Shown: positions 21,084 through 30,784 of the stretch, one piece after another
Layout: the number at the start of each line of letters is the position of its first letter
How positions within the stretch are numbered: position 1 is the stretch's first letter
Assembly (NCBI GenBank): GCA_026401035.1
Contig: JAPLNR010000060.1
Location: forward strand, 62,001 to 126,000
DNA: 64,000 nt
Direction: 5' to 3'
From: Planctomycetia bacterium
Lineage (GTDB): Bacteria > Planctomycetota > Planctomycetia > Pirellulales > UBA1268
The notes under the pieces: generated by a model
What the model was told of the DNA's origin: nothing
Database searches by the model: none
What the model saw: the letters and a program-made list of their open reading frames with translations, nothing else
Translations under genes and position numbers: made by a program

Positions 21084-22445
21084 TCAAAATTCCCCTTTGC
21101 CTACTGGGCGTTCGGCCCGCTGCGGCAACGAATGGACGTCTGCGGAGCCTGGCGAACCGCCGACGGACGATGTTTTTCTACCGGAAATCGGCAGCCAGGA
21201 GAGCAGCCACGCACTCTCGTCGGATGCCGGAACCGACACCCTCCCGGGAGGGGATAACAGCCAGGCCAGCCGCTCCGTTGGAACCTGCTCGACCGGTTCC
21301 TCGAGCAGGGAGAGCCCCTGCGATCGCAGCACCGCCCCGGCACGGTCGCCGGGAGCGCGAATCATCAACCCGCGGTCGTCGATGCGGATGCGGCACGCCA
21401 AATCGTCGTAACTGCGAATCTGCTCGGATGCGAGCGATCGAAACGCGGGCCCCGCACGGCAGCCGAGCATCCCCACGATCGCACCGAGAAAGACCTGCGA
21501 CACCCGCCCCGCCGCGGCCACGCAATCGGCGTCACAACTCAAGAGTCGCCCATGGTCGAATCGCAGGCTGGAGATCGTCACTTCGGCCTCTCCGGTCAGG
21601 CGATGGGTCGTGTTGGCGGTGCAGGCGGCCAGGTCGATCCGCTCGAGCGTACCGGTACATTCGCCGCTCCACCGGCCCTCCTGCGACACGGCCGCAATGC
21701 GGCCCCGCACCAGGGCGTCGCTGCCGGGCGTCAGCCTCAGGGCCGCGGGTATCGGCGTCATTGCCGCCGCAATGGCGGCAGGCAACGGCTCGTCGACGAC
21801 GGCCTGAACCTCCAACCGGCGGATGTTGGTGGCAGCGGCGGCGTCCGCCGGCCCTGCAGCAGCCACGATCGTCGACTGCACACGAATCTCGTCGTTGGTC
21901 TGCGGCTCCCGCCGCACGCGCACGGCCCGCACGCCCTCGACGGACACGCATTCCGCGTGGATTCCTCCGGGCCGCGTTGCGGCTGGCGCCGGTGCCCGCA
22001 GGGGCTCATCGAGATGCCAGACCACCTCATCCACATCGACGACCCAGGCTTTCGAAAAACGTTCCGGCTGGCCGAGCCAATCGCCCGCTCGCTGTGCGAG
22101 GAATGCGACGGCCCGCGGTGTGCACTTGAGCCTTCCCGCCGCGAGGCGAATTTCGCCGGCCGATATTTCGACGTCGAGCGTCGGCAGCCGCACGATCGAC
22201 TCGCCAGTGGCCGCGAACACCGTCACGGACTCCAGCCGCATCGCCCCGGGTCGGAGGTGCCTGATGCCGCCGATCTCGACCGGCACTCCCAGTACAGCCG
22301 CACATTCACGCTCGACCGCCGCGACATGCCGGGTGGAATTTCTCCAGACAGCAAAGCCCACGAACGCTAGGCACGGCAGGAGCCCCGTCAGCACGAAGAG
22401 CGCACGAACCAACCGGACCCGCTCTGCCGATTGCTCGATGAACAT
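21084..22445 (-). CDS. Membrane-anchored protein of unknown function
   Basis: Not recognised. The 453-residue protein begins MFIEQSAERVRLVRAL after AGGAACAAGG. It has one N-terminal hydrophobic segment (about 14-33, VLTGLLPCLAFVGFAVW) with no signal cleavage site evident, so most of the chain is likely outside the inner membrane. The rest is rich in short beta-prone stretches (MRLESVTVFAATGESIVRLP, LPTLDVEISAGEIRLAAGRL). This resembles the repeating strands of AsmA-like or DUF-type envelope proteins, but no motif settles it. It lies upstream of the desaturase and downstream of aroC on the same strand with gaps of over 100 bp. Confidence 0.75.
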   Translation of the reverse strand: MFIEQSAERVRLVRALFVLTGLLPCLAFVGFAVWRNSTRHVAAVERECAAVLGVPVEIGGIRHLRPGAMRLESVTVFAATGESIVRLPTLDVEISAGEIRLAAGRLKCTPRAVAFLAQRAGDWLGQPERFSKAWVVDVDEVVWHLDEPLRAPAPAATRPGGIHAECVSVEGVRAVRVRREPQTNDEIRVQSTIVAAAGPADAAAATNIRRLEVQAVVDEPLPAAIAAAMTPIPAALRLTPGSDALVRGRIAAVSQEGRWSGECTGTLERIDLAACTANTTHRLTGEAEVTISSLRFDHGRLLSCDADCVAAAGRVSQVFLGAIVGMLGCRAGPAFRSLASEQIRSYDDLACRIRIDDRGLMIRAPGDRAGAVLRSQGLSLLEEPVEQVPTERLAWLLSPPGRVSVPASDESAWLLSWLPISGRKTSSVGGSPGSADVHSLPQRAERPVGKGEF

Positions 22446-22553
22446 CCTTGTTCCTCGTATTCCGCCTGCTCGACTTGCGTTCACGCCGTCCATTGGCGCC
22501 GGCTCTCAACGCCGTTTACCAGCGCCGTTTACCAGCGCCGCCCAGCCCCGCGA

Positions 22554-23693
22554 CTAGCGGCTCCGGGCCATCTCGTGATACAGATCCCAGCGGGCCTGCA
22601 TCTCCTCCACGCTGTCTCCACCAAATTTATCGACGAGGGCAGCGGCCACCTCGAATGCCACGACATTCTCGATGATGACGCTCGCGGCGCTCACCGCACA
22701 GACGTCGCTCCGCTCGTAGGCGGCTTCCTCGGGCTGCTTGGTGCGGAGGTTGACCGATTCCAGCGGCTTCCGCAGCGTGCTGATCGGCTTCATGGCGGCC
22801 TTCACGACGAGCGGCTGCCCATTGGTCATGCCCGCCTCGAGCCCTCCGGCGTTGTTCGTCGGCCGCGTGAAGCCAAGCTGCGTGCCGTCGCGGGCGGCCG
22901 CGTCGTAATGAATCGCGTCGTGCACCTGCGAGCCGCGGCGCCGGGCCGCCTCGAAGCCGAGACCGATCTCGACTCCCTTGATCGCCTGCACGGCCATGAC
23001 GGCCTGCGCCAGCCGGCCGTCGAGCTTGCGGTCCCACTGCGCGTGCGTTCCCAGTCCGATCGGCAGGCCGTCCACCCGGACTTCGACCACGCCGCCGAGC
23101 GTGTCGCCCTCCTTGCCAATTCGGTCGATAAGCGTGGTCACCTCGGGATCGCGGTCGGGGTGCAGGGAATAGATCGCACTTGAGTCGCGAATGCCGCGGA
23201 GTTCGGGCAGCGTGCCCGGGCGGTCGCCGAGTACGACGTCGCCGAGTTCGGTGACCCAGCCGGCCACCTCGATGCCAAAGACGGCCAGCAGTTGGCGGGC
23301 AAGACCGCCAGCGGCAACGCGGGCGGCGGTCTCGCGGGCGCTGGCCCGTTCGAGGACGGCGCGGACACCGCCGAGGTGCTTGATCGCGCCGGGGAGATCG
23401 GCATGGCCGGGGCGGGGCCGATCGACCTCCTCAAGACGCTCGATTTTGGCGTCCTTGTTGATCACCTCGAGCGCCAGCGGGCTGCCGAGCGTGACGCCGT
23501 GCCAGAGACCTGAGAGAAAGCTGACCGAGTCGGTCTCGATCCGCTGGCGGCCACCACGGCCATAGCCGCCTTGACGACGCACGAGTTCGGCGTCGATCTT
23601 TGCCTTGTCGACCGCCAGGCCGGCGGGAAAGCCGTCGACGAGGGCGACGAGGGCGGGGCCGTGGGATTCGCCGGCAGTCCAATATCGCAGCAT
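22554..23693 (-). CDS. aroC: Chorismate synthase
   Basis: Converts EPSP to chorismate with reduced FMN, last step of the common aromatic pathway. The 379-residue protein starts MLRYWTAGESHGPALVAL, carrying the conserved ESHG. Other signatures are VRRQGGYGRGGRQRIE, the FMN-binding GGVRAVLERASARETAARVA and the C-terminal RSDVCAVSAASVIIENVVA. The open frame extends 16 codons upstream but the start at MLRYW fits the family. purC lies upstream on the same strand at 84 bp. aroK and aroDE are 10 kb away on the same strand. Confidence 0.96.
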   Translation of the reverse strand: MLRYWTAGESHGPALVALVDGFPAGLAVDKAKIDAELVRRQGGYGRGGRQRIETDSVSFLSGLWHGVTLGSPLALEVINKDAKIERLEEVDRPRPGHADLPGAIKHLGGVRAVLERASARETAARVAAGGLARQLLAVFGIEVAGWVTELGDVVLGDRPGTLPELRGIRDSSAIYSLHPDRDPEVTTLIDRIGKEGDTLGGVVEVRVDGLPIGLGTHAQWDRKLDGRLAQAVMAVQAIKGVEIGLGFEAARRRGSQVHDAIHYDAAARDGTQLGFTRPTNNAGGLEAGMTNGQPLVVKAAMKPISTLRKPLESVNLRTKQPEEAAYERSDVCAVSAASVIIENVVAFEVAAALVDKFGGDSVEEMQARWDLYHEMARSR

Positions 23694-23777
23694 GGTGGGG
23701 AGATGTGATCCGGGAGGGTCGGGCGTCGAGGGAATCAGCACGGGCCAGCCGATTCTAGTTCGGAATTTCCCGCCCCC

Positions 23778-24698
23778 CTAGGGCATTCGGACCGCGGAAA
23801 ACGGCAGCCGGCCCGTCAACAGGCGGCAGGCCTCGAGATATTTCTCGCGGGTGCGGACCACGACGTCGTGCGGGAGTGCGGGCGGCGGGCTCGACTTGTC
23901 CCACCCGCTCGTCTCCAGCCAGTCGCGGACAAACTGCTTGTCGAACGAATCGGGGACGCGGCCGGCCGTGAGGTTTTGGGCCGGCCAAAACCGTGAACTG
24001 TCGGGCGTGAGCACCTCGTCGACGAGCAGCAGCGTGCCGTCGGCCGCCCGTCCCCACTCGAATTTCGTGTCGGCGACCACGATCCCGCAGGATGCCGCAT
24101 GCGCCGCGCCGCGGCGAAACACCTCGATGCTCCGGTCACGCAACGTCGCCGCCAATTCGGCCCCGATCGCCCCGGCCATCACGTCGAACGACACGTTCTC
24201 GTCGTGGCCACTGGCGGCCTTCGTGGCCGGCGTGAAGATCGGCTCCGGCAACTCCGCGCCCGCGGCCAGCCCGGCCGGGAGTTTCACGCCACAGACAGTG
24301 CCGCTGCGGCGGTATTCAGCCAGCCCCGAACCGGCGAGCCAGCCGCGTACGACGCATTCGAAGGGAATCACCTCCGCCTGCCGGACGAGCATCGTGCGGC
24401 CACGCAGCAGTTCGCGATCGACGGCGGTCGGCAGCCGCATGGCATCGACGTCGGTCGTGAGGAGGTGATGCGGGACGGGATCCGGGCCGGTGGCCAGCCA
24501 GTCGAACCAGAATTCCGAGATCGTCGTGAGCACCTTCCCCTTGTCGGGAATCGGGGTGGGCAGCACCCAATCGAAAGCGCTGATCCGATCGGTGCTGACG
24601 ATGAGCAGCGCATCGGCGAGACGGTAGCAATCGCGAACCTTGCCGCGGTAGAGCGTGCCGATGCCGAGATTCGTTTCCGTGACGGCGGCCTGTGTCAT
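23778..24698 (-). CDS. purC: SAICAR synthetase
   Basis: Joins CAIR and aspartate with ATP in purine synthesis. The 306-residue protein from MTQAAVTETNLG has GTLYRGKVRDCYRL (ATP-binding start), STDRISAFDWVLPTPIPDKG, the CAIR-binding VVRGWLAGSGLAEYRRSG and ADTKFEWG with LVDEVLTPDSSRFW. The length and the C-terminal region with helical extension resemble the longer yeast-type enzymes more than the 235-residue E. coli form. A much longer open frame reaches 24923, but that part runs through an intergenic repeat and is not protein-like. Confidence 0.95.
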   Translation of the reverse strand: MTQAAVTETNLGIGTLYRGKVRDCYRLADALLIVSTDRISAFDWVLPTPIPDKGKVLTTISEFWFDWLATGPDPVPHHLLTTDVDAMRLPTAVDRELLRGRTMLVRQAEVIPFECVVRGWLAGSGLAEYRRSGTVCGVKLPAGLAAGAELPEPIFTPATKAASGHDENVSFDVMAGAIGAELAATLRDRSIEVFRRGAAHAASCGIVVADTKFEWGRAADGTLLLVDEVLTPDSSRFWPAQNLTAGRVPDSFDKQFVRDWLETSGWDKSSPPPALPHDVVVRTREKYLEACRLLTGRLPFSAVRMP

Positions 24699-24776
24699 GT
24701 CCGATGTTCTAAGGGAATTTTTGCACCCGTCCAGCAGGGTCAGGCGAGCACCAGCAAGCGGGGCGGGGAGCCGGGA

Positions 24777-24896
24777 TCGGCGGAAGCTCGAGGAGCATTG
24801 GAGTTTTCGCTCGGTCGAGGTCGTCGCCGCCGCACGACCCCAGTGCGAAAAATCCACGCGACGAGACTTCTGCCGATCCCGGCGACCAATGCGGGT
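24777..24896 (-). repeat. Intergenic repeat element, copy A
   Basis: Two blocks match another intergenic site at 37140-37282. Block 1 (24777-24809) shares 15 identical bases, then GAGC, and the closing TTTTCG. Block 2 (24865-24896) shares GACTTCTGCCG and an 18-base run ending CCAATGCGGGT, with a 3-bp insertion in this copy. The blocks are 55 bp apart here and 81 bp apart in the other copy. In both places the element lies 3' of a minus-strand gene (here dnaE2) and has the same orientation. A dispersed non-coding element is the simplest reading. Confidence 0.6.
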
Positions 24897-24959
24897 TGTT
24901 TGCACAGAAGCAGCAACCGGCACGGGAATCCGCTTCCGCAGGAAGCAGCCTCCAAGCGG

Positions 24960-27900
24960 TCAGCAAAAATCTCGTGACATCCGCGGCAGGGCGGAGAGGG
25001 CGGGGGAGGCGACGGACGGCTGCTCTGCGTCGTCGTCGCGCCGTGCGGCAGCCTCGAGATGCGTTGCCACGACATGCACGACCGGGCCGCGGCGCTGGAT
25101 ACGGCCATGCACGACGAGGACGGCGGCGCGTCGGGCGGCGTGATCCGCCCGGCCCCAGACGTCGGGCCGGATCACGATATTGGCGGCGCCGGTTTCATCC
25201 TCGATCGTGAGAAAGATCATCCCCTTGGCCGTGACGGGCCGCTGCCGGGTGAGCACGATGCCGGCCACCTGCACGCGACGGCCCTCGGGGGCGGCGGCAG
25301 AATCGGCGGCCGTGACGATGCCCCGCGCGGCCAGACGTTCGCGCTCGAAGAGGAGCGGATGAGCCGCGAGGGAGAGGCCGCCGGTTTGGTAGTCGAAAAA
25401 CACCTCCTCCTGCCGCGTCGTCGACGGCAGAAGGACATTCTCCGCGTCTTCTGCATCTTCTGCATCCTGGAGGCCTGCGAGGAGCGGCTGACTCTCCAGG
25501 CAGCCGAGGCATCGCATCGCCTCCCAGACGGCGCGGCGGCGGTCGAGGCCGAGCGACCCCAGGGCACCGGATCTTGCCAGATGCAGGAGCGATTCGCGGT
25601 CGAGCCCCGCACGACGGGCGAGTTCATGGGGCAGTTTGAACAGCCCGCTGCGTCTGGCCTCCTCGATCCGCCGGCCGGCCATCTCGCCAAGCCCGTAGAC
25701 CTGCTCGAGCCCAAGCCGGATGGCAGGCCCCGGGCCACATTCACACTGCGGAGTCGCCGGCCACGTGCCGCCGGCCGCGGTCTCGAGCGTCGCGTGCCAG
25801 CCGCTGGCGTTCACGTCGACCGGCAACACCGCCACGCCGTGGGCCCGCGCATCACGCACCAGTTGCGCGGGCGCGTAAAACCCCATCGGCTGGCTGCCGA
25901 GGAGCGCGGCGGTGAAGGCTGCCGGATGATGGCATTTGAGCCATGCCGACACGTAGACGAGCAGCGCGAAGCTCGCCGCGTGCGACTCCGGAAAACCGTA
26001 TTCTCCAAAGCCACGAATCTGCTGGAACACCCGTTCGGCAAATTCCGCCGTCAGCCCGCGGGCGAGCATGCCGTCGACGAGCCTCCTGTGAAATTCATCG
26101 ATCACGCCCGGCCGCCGCCAGGCGGCCATCGCGCGACGAAGTTGATCGGCCTCTCCCGGCGTGAACCCCGCCGCCACGACCGCCAGCCGCATCGCCTGCT
26201 CCTGGAAGAGCGGCACGCCGAGTGTTTTTTCAAGCACCGCGCGGATCGCGTCGTTGGGATAGGTGACCTGCTCTTCGCCCGAGCGCCGCCGAAGATAGGG
26301 GTGCACCATGTCGCCCTGGATGGGCCCCGGCCGCACGATCGCGACCTCGATCACGAGATCGTAGAAGCAGGCCGGCTTCAGCCGCGGGAGCATGGCCATC
26401 TGCGCCCGGCTTTCGATCTGAAACACGCCCACGGTGTCGGCACGGGAGAGCATCTCGTAGACGCTCCTATCCTCGGCCGGCACGGTGGCCAGCGTGAGGC
26501 TCGGGCCCCCGGCCGCGGCCACCAACTCGAAGGCCCGACGGATACAGGAGAGCATCCCGAGCGCGAGGCAATCCACCTTGAGGATGCCGAGCTCGTCGAG
26601 ATCGTTCTTGTCCCACTGGATGATCGTGCGGCCATCCATCGCCGCCGGCTGGATCGGCACGAGATCGCAGAGGTCTCCCCGCGTCATCACCATGCCGCCC
26701 ACATGCTGGCCGAGATGGCGGGGGAATCCGATGAGCTGACCGACGAGCGTCGTGATCCGCCTGCAGCAATCGTCGGCAGGATCGAGCCCCGCCTCGGCGA
26801 GCCGCTGTGGCAATTGCTCCACGCCATCGGCCACATCGAGCACGTCGGCGATTTTTCCGACGCGGTCGAGCGAGAGGCCGAGCGCCTTGGCCACGTCGCG
26901 CACGGCCGAACGCAGGCGATAGGAGATCACCTCAGCCGTCATCGCCGCACGGGATCTGCCATAGGTCGTGTAAATATATTGAATCACCTCTTCGCGGCGG
27001 TTGTGCTCGAAGTCGATGTCGATGTCGGGGGCCTCGCTGCGCTCGCGGCTCACGAACCGCTCGAAGAGCACGTCCATCCGCGCCGGATCGACCGAGGTGA
27101 TCCCCAGGCAGTAGCAGATCGCCGAATTGGCGGCCGAGCCGCGGCCCTGACAGAGGATGCCGCGGCGGCGGGCAAACCGCACGATGTCGAACACGGTGAG
27201 AAAGTAGGCCTCGTAGCCCAGTTCCGCCACGAGGGCGAGCTCGTGCTCGACGAGCGATCGCACCTTCTCCGGAATGCCGTCGGGATACCGTTTGCGTGCC
27301 CCCTTCCAGGTCAGGCCGGCGAGATGCTCCCGCGGCAATCGTCCTTCCGGCACGTTGGCGTCGGGATATTCATACCGTAGTTCATCGAGCGAAAACGTGC
27401 ACTGGGCAGCGATCTCGACCGATCGCGCGACGGCACCCGGCAGATTTGCAAACCGTTCGGCGATCCGGCGACGTTCGTGCAGGTGCCGCTCGCCATTGGC
27501 GAGCAGCTGTCCCCGCACTTCATCCACCGTGCCGCCATGCCGCACGGCGGCGAGCGTGTCGAAGAGCGGCATTCGCGCACGCTCGTGGTAGCGGACATCG
27601 CCGGCGGCCACGAGCGGCACCCGCGCCCGGCGGCCGAGTGCGGCAAACAGAAGCAGCCGCTCCTCGTCGTCGCCCTCACGGGCAACTTCCGCGAGACCGA
27701 CCAATCGCTCATCAAACACATCCCGCCACTGCAGGATGGCCTCGACGGCGTCGCCGGCGGCAGCGGCCGCCATGCCGCCGGCACCAGCCGCACCGCCACG
27801 CACGAGCGCCGCCAGCGGCACTCCCGCCAGCAGGCCCTCCGAGTGCCTGGCGATGTCGTCGAGTGAGAGAAGGCACTCAGTCTGACCGGCGGCGTGGCCG

Positions 27901-28190
27901 AGCGTGAGCAGCCGGCAGAGATTTGCATAGCCCGTACGGTTTTTCACCCAGACAACGATCGGGGCCGCATCGACCGCTTCCAGATGCGCGGCGACGACGA
28001 GCCCGATGCCGGCCCGCTTCGCAGCCCTATGCGCCCTCACGATGCCGGCCAGCGTGGCCCTGTCGGTGATCGCGATCGCGCCGTAGCCGAGCGCCTGGGC
28101 CGTTTGCACCAATTCATCAGGATGCGATCCGCCCTGCAGGAACGAGAAATTGCTCGTGCAGTGGAGTTCGGCATACGCGGGCTCGTTCAT
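24960..28190 (-). CDS. dnaE2: Error-prone DNA polymerase III alpha subunit
   Basis: C-family polymerase for damage-induced translesion synthesis. Started at MNEPAYAELHCTSNFSFLQG, which follows GGAAGAAACGG, it has 1076 residues, as usual for DnaE2. The N-terminal PHP domain begins AELHCTSNFSFLQGGS. The palm carries PDIDIDFEHNRREEVIQY with catalytic Asp residues, and the fingers show RGSAANSAICYCLGI and GFPRHLGQHVGGMVM. The C-terminal third contains helix-hairpin-helix and OB-fold regions (VQVAGIVLTRQRPVTAKGM). It is the last gene of imuA-imuB-dnaE2; only 31 bp separate it from imuB. The shorter length and gene context distinguish it from replicative DnaE1. Confidence 0.95.
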   Translation of the reverse strand: MNEPAYAELHCTSNFSFLQGGSHPDELVQTAQALGYGAIAITDRATLAGIVRAHRAAKRAGIGLVVAAHLEAVDAAPIVVWVKNRTGYANLCRLLTLGHAAGQTECLLSLDDIARHSEGLLAGVPLAALVRGGAAGAGGMAAAAAGDAVEAILQWRDVFDERLVGLAEVAREGDDEERLLLFAALGRRARVPLVAAGDVRYHERARMPLFDTLAAVRHGGTVDEVRGQLLANGERHLHERRRIAERFANLPGAVARSVEIAAQCTFSLDELRYEYPDANVPEGRLPREHLAGLTWKGARKRYPDGIPEKVRSLVEHELALVAELGYEAYFLTVFDIVRFARRRGILCQGRGSAANSAICYCLGITSVDPARMDVLFERFVSRERSEAPDIDIDFEHNRREEVIQYIYTTYGRSRAAMTAEVISYRLRSAVRDVAKALGLSLDRVGKIADVLDVADGVEQLPQRLAEAGLDPADDCCRRITTLVGQLIGFPRHLGQHVGGMVMTRGDLCDLVPIQPAAMDGRTIIQWDKNDLDELGILKVDCLALGMLSCIRRAFELVAAAGGPSLTLATVPAEDRSVYEMLSRADTVGVFQIESRAQMAMLPRLKPACFYDLVIEVAIVRPGPIQGDMVHPYLRRRSGEEQVTYPNDAIRAVLEKTLGVPLFQEQAMRLAVVAAGFTPGEADQLRRAMAAWRRPGVIDEFHRRLVDGMLARGLTAEFAERVFQQIRGFGEYGFPESHAASFALLVYVSAWLKCHHPAAFTAALLGSQPMGFYAPAQLVRDARAHGVAVLPVDVNASGWHATLETAAGGTWPATPQCECGPGPAIRLGLEQVYGLGEMAGRRIEEARRSGLFKLPHELARRAGLDRESLLHLARSGALGSLGLDRRRAVWEAMRCLGCLESQPLLAGLQDAEDAEDAENVLLPSTTRQEEVFFDYQTGGLSLAAHPLLFERERLAARGIVTAADSAAAPEGRRVQVAGIVLTRQRPVTAKGMIFLTIEDETGAANIVIRPDVWGRADHAARRAAVLVVHGRIQRRGPVVHVVATHLEAAARRDDDAEQPSVASPALSALPRMSRDFC

Positions 28191-28221
28191 CCGTTTCTTC
28201 CTTTCCTTCCGTGTGTCCTCT

Positions 28222-29997
28222 TCAGCCAAACATCCCGTGCAGAAACCAACCGCCTCCATTCGCGACACCGCGCAGCCGACGAAAAAGCCAATACCGTGCT
28301 CCCGACTTCGTTTCGACCACGTAATAGTCGCGCCGCACGGTCGGCCCGCGCCACCAGGCCGTCTCGATCCGCTCCGGTCCATATGCCTTTACGACCTCGT
28401 GGGATTGCGAGCCAAACTGAAACCGCACCGGCGGTCCATCCGGAACCACCGACACGGCATCCAGCCGCACCGGCCGCGGCACCATCCAGATCGGCCGCCT
28501 TTCGGAAACGGTCTGCCTGCCCACAACGTCACCGTGAAACGATCCGTCCGGAGCAACGGTCACCCTCCGGGCAGCCGATATTTTTTTGGGTGCCATTTGC
28601 GATGCGGCTGTTTTCGTGAGGGGCACGGTCGGTATCCAGGCATGTTCCGGCTGGGCGTCGGCCACTGGTTTCGGCTCGAACACCGCTCCGCGGCCGAGCC
28701 TGCCCGACAACCGGTCAAGGAACATTCCCACCTCCGAGGCCGACACCGCAGTCGCTCCAGCTGATCCGAAGGCCGCTTCCTCAAACAGTGTTCGCTGCCG
28801 GCAGGAGCCTGCGCCAGCAGCCACCACATCCACGGCAATGCCTTCGATCTCGCTGGGCAGTCGCAGCCGCATCAGCCGCAGCCGCACGAGTTCCACGAGG
28901 TGCTTCACGGCAGCGCTCGGCTGAAAGAGGCCGACGTCGATCACCGTCGGCATGCATGCCTCGCGGGGATTGGCGAACCGGCTCCGCACCAGCCGCACCT
29001 GCAGCGAAAGCACTCCCTTGCCGCGGGCGGCAAGCGGCGCGACACACTCGCCCACGAGTCGCTCGATCACGCCGACGAGATCGTCTGCAGTCGTGTCGCG
29101 CAGCAGGATCGGCACCTCGAACGACTGCAAGGCGGTCGGCAATTCATCGGAGCAGGGGGGGGCGAGTGGCTCGGCCCGTTCACCCATGAACTGCGCGATC
29201 CGCAGGGTCAACTGCGGATCAAACCGTGCCGCCAGACTCTTCCTTGGCAGCCGGACGATGCCAGCGATCGAATCAACTCCCACGTCACGCAACTGCGCAA
29301 GCACACCATCGCCCAGCCGCAACGCCGCGGCCGGCAGGCCGGCGAGCGACTGCAACTGCTCTCCCTCGGAAACGACCGCCCAACGCCAGTGCCGAGGCGC
29401 GGCCTGCCGACCGGCCGAATGCCATGCCACCGCATGGAGCGTGTCGGTATGGTGGGCAGCGGCCCAGGCGGCGGCGGGCGTGTCGGCGATCGCGACCCGT
29501 GCGTGGATGCCGCGGGCCGCCAACGTCCAGACGGCCGTGCGCGCAAGCGGCCCTTCGCCACCGAAAAAACCGGCGGTGCCGGTGACGTCGACGTGCAGAC
29601 ATTCAGGCCGTCCGGCATCCTCGAGAGCGACGAGCGGCGCAAACCGCCGGCAATAGCGGGCCAATTCCTCGAGTGCTGTCCGATCGGCCACGGGATCGTC
29701 GTGATCGACTTCGGTTATGTGGCAGGCCCGCGAGCCGTGGGCCTGCGCCAGCACGGCCATCCCCTCGGCCAGCGACATGCCTCCTGGGATCTTGATCACC
29801 CGATTCGACCGCACGCTCCCCGGCCCGCTGGCAGCACTGCCGCGCGGTGGCGTGGCCCATGCCCATGCCACCACCGTCATCACGCCGCGCCGCTCGCGCC
29901 GGCAGACAAAAACCGGCACCCTTCGCAGCTGGGGCTTTTCGAGCAGCCGGCGTTGCACCGGCCAACGCGGCAGCCAGATCGTCATGATGCGCGGCAT
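28222..29997 (-). CDS. imuB: ImuB, Y-family polymerase-like mutasome protein
   Basis: Catalytically dead Y-family polymerase relative that brings DnaE2 to the sliding clamp in families where it has been studied. The 591-residue product begins MPRIMTIWLPRWPVQRRL, where an active polymerase would carry its first metal-binding Asp. Palm- and finger-like regions follow (ECLHVDVTGTAGFFGGEGPL, ARVAIADTPAAAWAAAHH), then a helix-hairpin-helix thumb (VDSIAGIVRLPRKSLAARF). A likely clamp-binding motif QRTLF lies at residues 401-405. The C-terminal 120 residues (IWMVPRPVRLDAVSV, RDYYVVETKSGARYWLFRR) form the typical ImuB tail. It overlaps imuA by 16 bp. Confidence 0.93.
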   Translation of the reverse strand: MPRIMTIWLPRWPVQRRLLEKPQLRRVPVFVCRRERRGVMTVVAWAWATPPRGSAASGPGSVRSNRVIKIPGGMSLAEGMAVLAQAHGSRACHITEVDHDDPVADRTALEELARYCRRFAPLVALEDAGRPECLHVDVTGTAGFFGGEGPLARTAVWTLAARGIHARVAIADTPAAAWAAAHHTDTLHAVAWHSAGRQAAPRHWRWAVVSEGEQLQSLAGLPAAALRLGDGVLAQLRDVGVDSIAGIVRLPRKSLAARFDPQLTLRIAQFMGERAEPLAPPCSDELPTALQSFEVPILLRDTTADDLVGVIERLVGECVAPLAARGKGVLSLQVRLVRSRFANPREACMPTVIDVGLFQPSAAVKHLVELVRLRLMRLRLPSEIEGIAVDVVAAGAGSCRQRTLFEEAAFGSAGATAVSASEVGMFLDRLSGRLGRGAVFEPKPVADAQPEHAWIPTVPLTKTAASQMAPKKISAARRVTVAPDGSFHGDVVGRQTVSERRPIWMVPRPVRLDAVSVVPDGPPVRFQFGSQSHEVVKAYGPERIETAWWRGPTVRRDYYVVETKSGARYWLFRRLRGVANGGGWFLHGMFG

Positions 29998-30764
29998 GCC
30001 ATCACCTCTGCTGGTTGCGCTGCCTGTGACTGAAAAATCCGGATGCCACCGGCCTCAGGCCCGCAGGCCTCACCCCCCCGCGCAAGATCGATCCCGATTT
30101 CCACGGCACGATCTTCCACGCTTTGCTCGCCGGCCCACGGCCCTCCTATCAGCGCGAGCCGCAGACGACGCGTGGCAATGCTCTCCCCCGGAAGCGGTGA
30201 CACGGAAATCCGCGCTTCGGCCCACGTCGGCTGCCGACGCTCCTGGCGTTGACCGCCGGCTGTTTGCGGCCGCACGAAAAGCCCCACGGCCTGGCTGGCA
30301 CGTGCCGCCAACTGCCAACGCCGCATGGCTGTCGGGTGGATGGATTGCGGACAGGCCAGAACGGCTGCCACGCCCCGGCAACGCAACGCCTGATCGACGG
30401 CCCATGCCTCGTCAACGGCGCTGGAGACGCGTGCCACGACGAGCCGCCGTTCTTCCGGCCCACCGGAAGCGGCGGCGGGCAGCCAGCCCATCACGGCCGG
30501 TGGATGAAACCGCCCCAGGCGGTCGATGACGACGATCGTCGACGCCCTCGTCGCTGCTGCACCATGCACAACGCCGGACAGCCGGCAGGCCACCGCAAAA
30601 GCCAGCGTCAACGCTCCGGAGGCATCATCTTCGCCAATCCACTCGAGCAGACTGCCGCGCCGAACGCCACCAGCCGGCAGCAGACGGTCGAGTGGCCCAA
30701 ACCCGCTCGACACCACCTCGCCGGAATGCAACCGCACAGCACCGAGAGGACCAAACGTCACCAT
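29982..30764 (-). CDS. imuA: ImuA, RecA-like mutasome protein
   Basis: First gene of the mutagenesis cassette, a degenerate RecA-fold protein. The start at MVTFGPLGAVRLHSG is preceded by GGAGG with a five-base spacer; a TTG four codons earlier overlaps that site and is less likely. The product has 260 residues. It includes FGPLDRLLPAGGVRRGSLLEW, which matches the RecA/SulA-like entry strand, but the P-loop is replaced by GEDDASGA. TIVVIDRLGRFHPP and AVLACPQSIHPTAMRRWQLAA follow. Overlap with imuB and the 31-bp gap to dnaE2 make one operon. The promoter region holds a palindrome proposed below as a LexA-type operator. Confidence 0.9.
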   Translation of the reverse strand: MVTFGPLGAVRLHSGEVVSSGFGPLDRLLPAGGVRRGSLLEWIGEDDASGALTLAFAVACRLSGVVHGAAATRASTIVVIDRLGRFHPPAVMGWLPAAASGGPEERRLVVARVSSAVDEAWAVDQALRCRGVAAVLACPQSIHPTAMRRWQLAARASQAVGLFVRPQTAGGQRQERRQPTWAEARISVSPLPGESIATRRLRLALIGGPWAGEQSVEDRAVEIGIDLARGGEACGPEAGGIRIFQSQAAQPAEVMACRAS

Positions 30765-30784
30765 GGCAGCCTCCAACTAAATTA

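Noticed and set aside
23778-24923. A longer purC start at 24923
   Set aside because: The added 75 residues come from the intergenic repeat copy A and are not in other SAICAR synthetases.
25059-27380. A 773-codon open frame opposite dnaE2
   Set aside because: Antisense to the well-defined DnaE2 with all motifs on the minus strand; the plus-strand product has no recognisable domain and shadow composition.
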